The notes under the pieces were generated by a model. It made no database searches, was not told the DNA's origin, and saw nothing but the letters and a program-made list of their open reading frames with translations. This document shows, piece after piece, positions 24,103 through 29,567 of a stretch of DNA of 29,567 bases. The DNA comes from Candidatus Trichofilum aggregatum (GTDB lineage Bacteria; Chloroflexota; Anaerolineae; Promineifilales; Promineifilaceae), in the NCBI GenBank assembly GCA_016716885.1, contig JADJUV010000101.1, forward strand, positions 1-29,567, read 5' to 3'. Position numbers and translations under genes: made by a program. Numbering within the stretch: the first letter of the stretch is position 1; every line of letters starts with the position of its first letter.

Positions 24103-25521
24103 GATAATACTCGGCAGATAACGATGAATCGCACCGAGACCAAATGGGAAATAACAGACGGAATTTGCCATTGGCAGTGCGAGGAATACGATCGGTACTT
24201 TCTAAAGTAATGTCAAAATTACCGACCCGTTCCCTAAACGTCGAATGATTTCTTGACCTGTTTGAACATCATAACCAACATCCGGCACGACAAAACACGG
24301 ATATTAGCCATTGATTCTTGAATGATTTGCGCCTCTACGATAGGCATGTCTGCCCTTAAATACAGGATCGAGTCGCCCAATTCCGGCGGCCATCGGCTGT
24401 CAAAATCACATCATCAAGGCGTCCTTCTACTGATTGCAGTAAGGGCAAGTTGCGACCACAGGGCATTTTGTTCCCTGCGGGGCGACGGCCCCGGTATCAC
24501 CGACAGCATAACGGATAAGAGGCATATCGGCGTTTAACAAACTGGTACAAACAAACCGGCCTTCATCGCCGGGGTTAACAGGTTCATCCGCCTCGAACGA
24601 CAATATTTCGAGCCAACCAACATCAGGCCATAAATGCATTTGTCCGGCTTCGCATTCACTGGCGGCACAAACAATTTCGGCCATTCCATAAGTGCTACGA
24701 ACAGGACAGTTAAAAACCTGCTCGATCATTTGTCTCTGTAGTTAAACAATGGTTCCGCATTGCTAATGGCTACTTTTAAGGGTGGCACTGAAGCCGAAGT
24801 CGCTTGTGCCAGGCAGGCCAATTCGTAAAGAGACGAGGCATAGCCTAATAAATAGGTAACGCCATGTTTGTGAAGTGCATCCAGATAAGCCTTTACAGTT
24901 GAGGCCTGTAAATGATAGGCGGATAAGTAGAGAGTTGATTTAAGGCTACATTCCAGACCCAGAACGGTGGTTTTTTTTGCTCCGCAGAGACCACCAACTG
25001 ACCCCCTAAAATAGCCCAACGCTCTTGACGGCTTAACCCATACCATTGACGCGCACGGGCTTCAAATAAAGCATACCAGCTAATATTGGTCGCTTGACTT
25101 AACCAGATAAGTAATGGGGTTCCTGTGGTGCCACTGGTATGATCACAAAATAGTTTATCAATCTGGCAATCATCCGCTACAAATTGTTGGGGTGCCTCCC
25201 TCTTACCGCCTGTTTCGGGAGTAAAGGCCAGTTTTCCAGGAGTTCCCAGGATGTTTTATCGCCCTGGCGACGACGGTGTTGCCATTGCTCACGGTAATAA
25301 GGAACTTGTGTAGCCGCCCGGTTCAAAATATAGGCCAGTTTCTCCTCCCGCCAGGTTTGCCATTGTGAATCAGTCCACTGGTCACGCTCCAGCGCTTGTT
25401 GAACCAGAGTTTCGGTTTGTGCCCCGTAGCGCCATCGTTGCAATTGATAGCCGCGGCCGCTGGCGACCGCCACCCGCAGGGGATAAGGTAAACGCTGGTA
25501 AATTTTGATCCAATCAGGCAT
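24092..25521 (-). CDS. CapK/PaaK-like adenylate-forming enzyme, several frame breaks
   Basis: Phenylacetate-CoA ligase-like member of the ANL superfamily, the CapK type found in capsule loci, expected to activate a carboxylic acid with ATP. Start ATG 25521 (MPDWIKIYQRLPYPLR) overlaps the preceding glycosyltransferase gene by 8 bp. The pieces in order are the N-terminal helices to LPKQAVR (25177-25521), the ATP-binding HTSGTTGTPL (about 25120), SAYHLQASTVKAYLDALHKHG, STYGMAEIVCAASECEAGQMH with the adenine motif, IRYAVGDTG, VEGRLDDVILTADG with the hinge region, and DRIPRTANGKFR near the end. At least five single-base shifts separate them, so the order is secure but the exact residues are not. 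The family's substrate in capsule loci is unknown. Confidence 0.85.
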
Positions 25522-26546
25522 GAGTACAGAGAGAGAGGAGTAGTTCTTGCCACTGCTTGAGCACAATCGGCCAATCAAACTGGCGAACTTTGTGGTAAGC
25601 GTTTTGGGAGAGGTGGGCGGCTAAATCAGGCTGAGAAAGGATGCGACGTATCGCGGCCGCACCTTGCTCAACACTGTCAGGTTCAATCAATAAAGCATCC
25701 TGCTCATCTGTCAACAAATAAGGCAATCCGCCTACATTGGTAGAAACAACGCATAAACCACAAGCCATCGCTTCCATGACACTGATAGGGGTATTGTCTA
25801 TATGGGTAGTGTTGAGAAAAATATCCCCTTTGTTGAGCCAGAGAGGCACATCCTCTTTGGCAACTCGGCCAGGGTATTCGATTCGTTCGGCAACACCTAA
25901 CGCGGCCGCGACCCGTTGCGTCTCCAGCAAACTACCATCACCCTTATCCGGGCCGACCATAATGAGTTGAATATCAGGAAATTCATGGACCAGTTGCGCC
26001 AAAATACGGGGGGCCAGAGATGGGTTATAAATTTGGTGGAAGGCTCTTAACCAGATGAGACGAGGTTGCGGCCGCGCACGCAACTGAAACACATAGTGGG
26101 TAAGATCAATGGCATTAGGCAATAACAACAGATCGGACCGGTACGATTTCATTTGCTCGTAAAGAAAAGGGGATGGGGCTGTCACCACCTGCGCTTTGTT
26201 CAATAAGCGTGTGACACGTCCGGGTTGTTGTTGGGCGAAAACAGGTAAATGACCGCCATGTAACGTTAACACCACCGGCTTCCCTACCCCACCGCAATAT
26301 CCCGGTAACGATTTCAGCCCACAAAAAGATGGTCCACTAAAAACATCCACTTGAGCGACATCGTACTCATGTTTCCGTCGCCACGTCGTTATCGCCATAT
26401 CCAACAGTCGAGCCATTCGACCTGGTTTAGAGGAAGTTGTCAAAACATGCCATTGCGCCGCCAACAAGCGTTCCGCCAGGTCCTCGCCCACACTGCGTGA
26501 CAAGCCCCAACTAGATAAAGTTACCCACTAACAAAATGGATGGCAT
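25514..26546 (-). CDS. GT4-family glycosyltransferase
   Basis: GT-B fold enzyme adding a sugar to the lipid-linked intermediate on the cytoplasmic side. The continuous part is 329 residues from 26503. The family N-terminus (ILLVGN, then SSWGLSRSVGEDLAERL) lies in a neighbouring frame from ATG 26546 and joins if one T of TTT at about 26520 is dropped. Motifs: VVLTLHGGHLPVF in the first domain, LPNAIDLTHY, LIWLRAFHQIYNP at the start of the second domain, and FLNTTHIDNTPISVMEAMACG with the E-x7-E type donor-binding region. The ATG lies two bases after the stop of the acetyltransferase gene. Four GCGGCCGC sites (25453 in the next gene, 25653, 25902 and 26068) cluster around here. Confidence 0.9.
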
Positions 26547-26548
26547 TG

Positions 26549-27185
26549 TTAAAGCAGTTCCTTAATCATCCGCCCACGCCAACTGCCAGATTCTTTCTCT
26601 TGATGCCAACCCAATCCTTCATAGAACTGTATGGCCTGTTGGTTATCAGGGTGAACGGTAAGGTGCATTTGTCGAAACCCTTTTCTCTGGCCCACGACTC
26701 CGCAGCTACCATCAACCGTTTACCCACCCCTTGCCCTTGACAGGCCGGATGGGTGGCAATCGCCAGGATACCAAATGAGGGTTTGGCTAATTCCGACCAG
26801 GCAACGGGTGGGGCTGGTTGTGTCCGGCGCAGGCGGCGCAAAATAGTGAGGCCTAATGTCAGGCGTTCACGAAAAAGTGGGTTGAATACCAGCCAGGGAT
26901 GGGTCAGGACGCGTCCTATCAAGAAGGCCCGGTTTCTTTGTAGAAATCCACCGGTAGCGGCATTAAAGCGCCCACCAAAACAAAAACCCGACCAGGGTTA
27001 ATTCATGGTCTAACCCTATACAAAAAGCGTCAGGGTGAGGGCCGGTCAGGAGCCAATCATAGTAACGTTTTGTTGCTTCTGAACCCAAGTGGGTCATCGC
27101 ACTCTGAGGGAAAGCCAATTGATGAATCATGCTCACTGCGGGTAAATCCCAGGAGCCACGTCCTGATTTGACTATGGCTGATCAT
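26549..27185 (-). CDS. GNAT-family acyltransferase, frame-broken
   Basis: Expected to transfer an acetyl or other acyl group from acyl-CoA to an amine, possibly an amino sugar of the repeat unit. Pieces: MISHSQIR (ATG 27185), WDLPAVSMIHQLAFPQSAM, a shift near 26965 to GGRFNAATGGFLQRNRAFL, then SFGILAIATHPACQGQGVGKRLM with the acetyl-CoA binding Q-G-x-G-x-G/K loop. After adding one A to AAA near 26672 the C-terminus reads MHLTVHPDNQQAIQFYEGLGW, typical of GNATs, ending at 26549. The ATG overlaps the stop of the polymerase gene (ATGA), and the stop is two bases before the next start, so the gene is translated in series with its neighbours. Confidence 0.82.
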
Positions 27186-28673
27186 GCTTTAGCGTTGGGG
27201 GGATGGCTTTCTTGGGCCGAAGCTAAAAAAGCAGCTTTACGCGTTGCTTGTAACCGTGATAGACGGGGCAAGGTCCTCGATGATAAAGATCCGGATTTCT
27301 TGGCGACCGATTCTTCTGGCGTTGTGCTTGGGGGGATTAAGGTAAAGGCCATCAGGAGAAGTAAAGGCTGAATAACAAGTTTTAATCCATTATAAAACAT
27401 GGAAATAAAGGCAATAAACAGAAGGGCCAGACGTAAGGCCCGGAAACGACCACTGGCCCCGCAAGGTGACCAGTGAAGCAAAGGCAAAAAGACACCAAAA
27501 CACCAGCCCGAATACACCATGCTCCGCGGTCGCGCGGATCAGTTCATTGTGTGCGCCCGAAAAAGCGCCGAAATAATCACCACTGGCAACCGCCACGTGA
27601 TAATTGGCCGTTCCTACCCCAAGAATGGGGTTATCCAGAAAAAGTTGCCAGCCTTGCTGGGCCAGAACAATCCGATTCGTTGTGTCCAGATTACTATATC
27701 GTTCTAAAACAGCGCCCTGAGTCGTATCACTGGCAATCGTTAAAACGGCGTAAAGCAATCCGCCAAAAACAAACAAAACAGGCCAGGTACTGCGTTGAGG
27801 CCGCTGAAAAAACAGGTAATAAAGCAGAATAGCCCCCGTAACGATGTAAGAGGCCACCCCGGGAAAAGGTCAAAACCATAAAATAAGCCACTAAACCCGC
27901 CAGCAGACGATAAATCCAGCGTCCTCGTCCGGTAGCCTGATCACCAAGAACCAGGGCGAAGAAAACAGCCACGCTTAAGATAAAAGACACCTGATTCGGC
28001 CCCATGCCCGCTGTAAACTGGGTATTAGATTCGGTTGTCCAGGTAATCACCGCCCCGGACAACAAAATACGGGCCAGCAAAACCAGAATAGACAAGGCTC
28101 CCACCAGATACCCTTGCCAGATATGGGTCATTTGCTCAAAAGGCAGTTCCAGTTGATCGGCCACCAACAAGATAAGGAAAAGGGTGAAGCTGGCAAAAAA
28201 AACGCTGCGCACGATGTCCAAGAGTTGGGAATTGATGATACCCACTACTTCCAGCCCTAAATAAAGGAGGTAAAAAAGGTGGGCACACTCAAGACAAACT
28301 TGCGCCGCTGGGTAAGAATAAAAAAACGCTCAAGGGAATGGTATATTCCAAGATGTTGTAGCGCAACGCCGGTATGTAGGTGCGGATGGCTGGTTGAACC
28401 GCCGCCAGGTAAGCCAGTACGGTTAACCCGGCGACGATTTGCCGTTGGGCCAAAAAGGGGCGACAACATCACCGCCCCACCAATGACCAAAACCCTATCA
28501 GCAAGCCACCGGTCCATTCGGTAACGAACCCATAAGAAACCAGATGAGGGCACTGGCTACCGCGGCCGCGATATATTGGCGTGAAGTAAATGAGGGCTGT
28601 AGACCTCAACCGGTTGCCACCGTCTTCGGTTTAGCCTGCCTGACGTTCTAATTTTCTCTACTGGTAAAGCCAT
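27182..28673 (-). CDS. Second O-antigen ligase / Wzy polymerase-like protein, frame-broken
   Basis: Polytopic membrane protein of about 490 residues. ATG 28673 is preceded by GAGGA. A basic N-terminal stretch (MALPVEKIRTSGRLNRRRW) leads, after a shift just before the GCGGCCGC at 28562, into QYIAAAVASALIWFLMG. Most of the body is in 27727-28245 and 27390-27857, with many hydrophobic helices. GWQLFLDNPILGVGTANYH and FSGAHNELIRATAEHGVFGLVFW hold the conserved Wzy_C/O-antigen ligase pattern including the His. The C-terminus (27182-27520) contains SMFYNGLKLVIQPLLLLMAF and a polar tail. The stop overlaps the start of the acyltransferase gene by four bases. It is the better candidate for the Wzy polymerase because it sits among the glycosyltransferases; this is inference. 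Confidence 0.85.
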
Positions 28674-28688
28674 TGTATGTCCTCTGTT

Positions 28689-29567
28689 TCAAACAGACAT
28701 CACCTTTCTGTATATTTCTTGGATCTGAGGCAACACTGCCTCAACACTATAATGGGCTTTTACGCGCTGATGCAACCTTTTCCCCCACTCAGTGCGTCGC
28801 TCTTCATTCTCTAACAGATGAACCATAGCCTGGGCCAGCTCATCAGGGGCACCTGGTTCAACCAACAAACCGGCCTGGCCTTGCGCCAATACGTCTGGGC
28901 ATTGTCCCACTCGGGTAGCCACAGTCGCCAGGCCAGCAAACCCATACTCCAATAGCACCAATGGCAGCCCCTCTGTTACGAGAACTTAAAACACCTATAT
29001 CACATTCCCGCAAAATGGCAACGCATCTTCCCGTTGCCCCATCCAGGTAACATGTTCATCTAACAACAAACGATGGCTTTTCTCCACGAGTTGCTGGTAA
29101 TAATCTTGATCTGCTGTCTTCCCAACCAACAATAAATGGGCGTTCGGCACAATTTCAACCACCTTCGCCATGGCCTTTAATAGTGTCTCATGATCTTTGG
29201 GGGGTGTTAGATTGGCCAGACAGACGATCCGATCACCTTTGTGACCTGGGAGTGGTACTGTACTCAACGGAGTTCGTTCATCTGGCACCACAAAATTGGG
29301 GACATAACTGACATTTTTCGCCGGATATTTCAGATAATTTGTCATCCAGGCAGAAATATCTTGATTAACACAAACAACCCAATCACATTGTTTACTGACA
29401 AAAAAATAAGGAATAAACGGTCGCTGGGCTAAAAGATGTTGTCCACCATGTTCATGCCAGATCACTCTTGTTGAGCCTGCCAGAGAAGCCGCAATCACGG
29501 CCATAAAAACCGAGGTGGAATGGGCATGCAAGATGTCAATATGATGCCTGCGTATAAACATTGTTAA
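28689..29567 (-). CDS. GT4-family glycosyltransferase, N-terminus beyond the window, frame-broken
   Basis: The reading enters from the right edge, so the first part (probably some 70 residues) is missing. DILHAHSTSVFMAVIAASL and VIWHEHGGQHLL belong to the acceptor domain, VNQDISAWMTNYL and VPNFVVPDERTPL to the linker, and IVCLANLTPPKDHETLLKAMA starts the donor domain. The frame breaks twice near 28965-29010, where ILRECDIGVLSS and then VTEGLPLVLLEYG follow in different frames. Together these form the E-x7-E donor motif region of GT4 enzymes. The C-terminus ends IQEIYRKVMSV at 28689. The stop lies 15 bases before the next start, making this the most upstream gene of the operon seen here. A sugar other than that used by the 25514-26546 enzyme is likely but not determinable. 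Confidence 0.88.

Larger units (their letters stand above)
505..28569. repeat. 44 copies of the palindrome GCGGCCGC scattered over the window
   Basis: Hand scan start positions: 505, 523, 2352, 2369, 3116, 3134, 3528, 4103, 4253, 5046, 5176, 6182, 6725, 6954, 8678, 8952, 9047, 9350, 9963, 10447, 11293, 11427, 12388, 13196, 13373, 13379, 13646, 15766, 16868, 17103, 17298, 17395, 17845, 18598, 19270, 19964, 20610, 22044, 22644, 25453, 25653, 25902, 26068, 28562. Seven lie in the intergenic hairpin repeats at 0.5-3.6 kb and the other 37 lie in coding DNA. About 25 are read as Ala-Ala-Ala, six as (R/S)-G-R and six as R-P. The flanks are usually C on the left and G on the right, giving CGCGGCCGCG. 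At an assumed 54% G+C fewer than one copy is expected. Confidence 0.95.

Noticed and set aside
4103..28569. Alanine-rich protein composition as the reason for GCGGCCGC abundance
   Set aside because: About a third of coding copies are read in the other two phases (Gly-Arg or Arg-Pro), and seven are intergenic, so Ala-Ala-Ala preference alone does not explain it.
1..29567. CRISPR array, tRNA or rRNA genes
   Set aside because: No regularly spaced 25-40 bp direct repeats and no T-loop or conserved rRNA segments were found on reading both strands.
1..29567. Cyanobacterial origin because of a HIP1-like palindrome
   Set aside because: The canonical GCGATCGC was not found, and the gene content and intergenic repeats do not suggest cyanobacteria.

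Overview
The window reads as a piece of a bacterial chromosome. The best guess is Chloroflexota (Anaerolineae/Caldilineae-like), based on the dispersed CCCTCACCC..GGGAGAGGG and CTCTGTGTCCTCTGTG intergenic repeats, the CCTTCGGAAGG palindromes, an eCIS-tag type protein, a Pro/Thr-linker lipoprotein and the style of the exopolysaccharide genes. No rRNA or tRNA gene was seen, so this assignment is inference.

Layout. 1-3600 (+ strand): four small genes, each followed by a related repeat of up to ~90 bp that carries two GCGGCCGC palindromes in a hairpin. Two of the genes are divergent paralogues. One of the others is interrupted by a 1458-bp insertion sequence with perfect 13-bp terminal repeats and a 6-bp target duplication. 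3600-6400 (- strand): a lipoprotein with Ig-like repeats, a protein with an eCIS/DUF4157-type motif, and a Phd/PIN toxin-antitoxin pair whose toxin is broken at its 5' end. 6500-12640 (- strand): an ABC half-exporter, an MFS exporter, a Fic protein and a second ABC half-exporter; the two halves look like one heterodimer. 12962-14940 (+ strand): a SpoU-type RNA methyltransferase, about 700 bp without a recognised gene, and a TPR protein. 15123-29567 (- strand): an exopolysaccharide/O-antigen type cluster. In direction of transcription it holds a GT4 glycosyltransferase, a Wzy/WaaL-like polymerase, a GNAT acyltransferase, a second GT4, a CapK/PaaK-like adenylating enzyme, a GT2, a DegT aminotransferase, an initiating sugar-phosphate transferase, a membrane-bound 4,6-dehydratase, a nucleotidyltransferase-fold protein and a second O-antigen ligase-like protein. 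The five genes from the polymerase to the GT2 overlap or nearly touch, so they form one operon.

The main discovery is that GCGGCCGC occurs 44 times by hand count, against fewer than one expected. It is present in nearly every gene, in all three reading frames, and absent from intergenic DNA except inside the hairpin repeats. It behaves like the cyanobacterial HIP1 palindrome (GCGATCGC) but with a different centre.

Many genes are split by single-base shifts, mostly at homopolymers and concentrated in 1-4.8 kb and 23.5-29.6 kb. I give whole-gene spans for these and describe the breaks. Sequencing indels are the likeliest cause, so these genes may well be intact in the organism.
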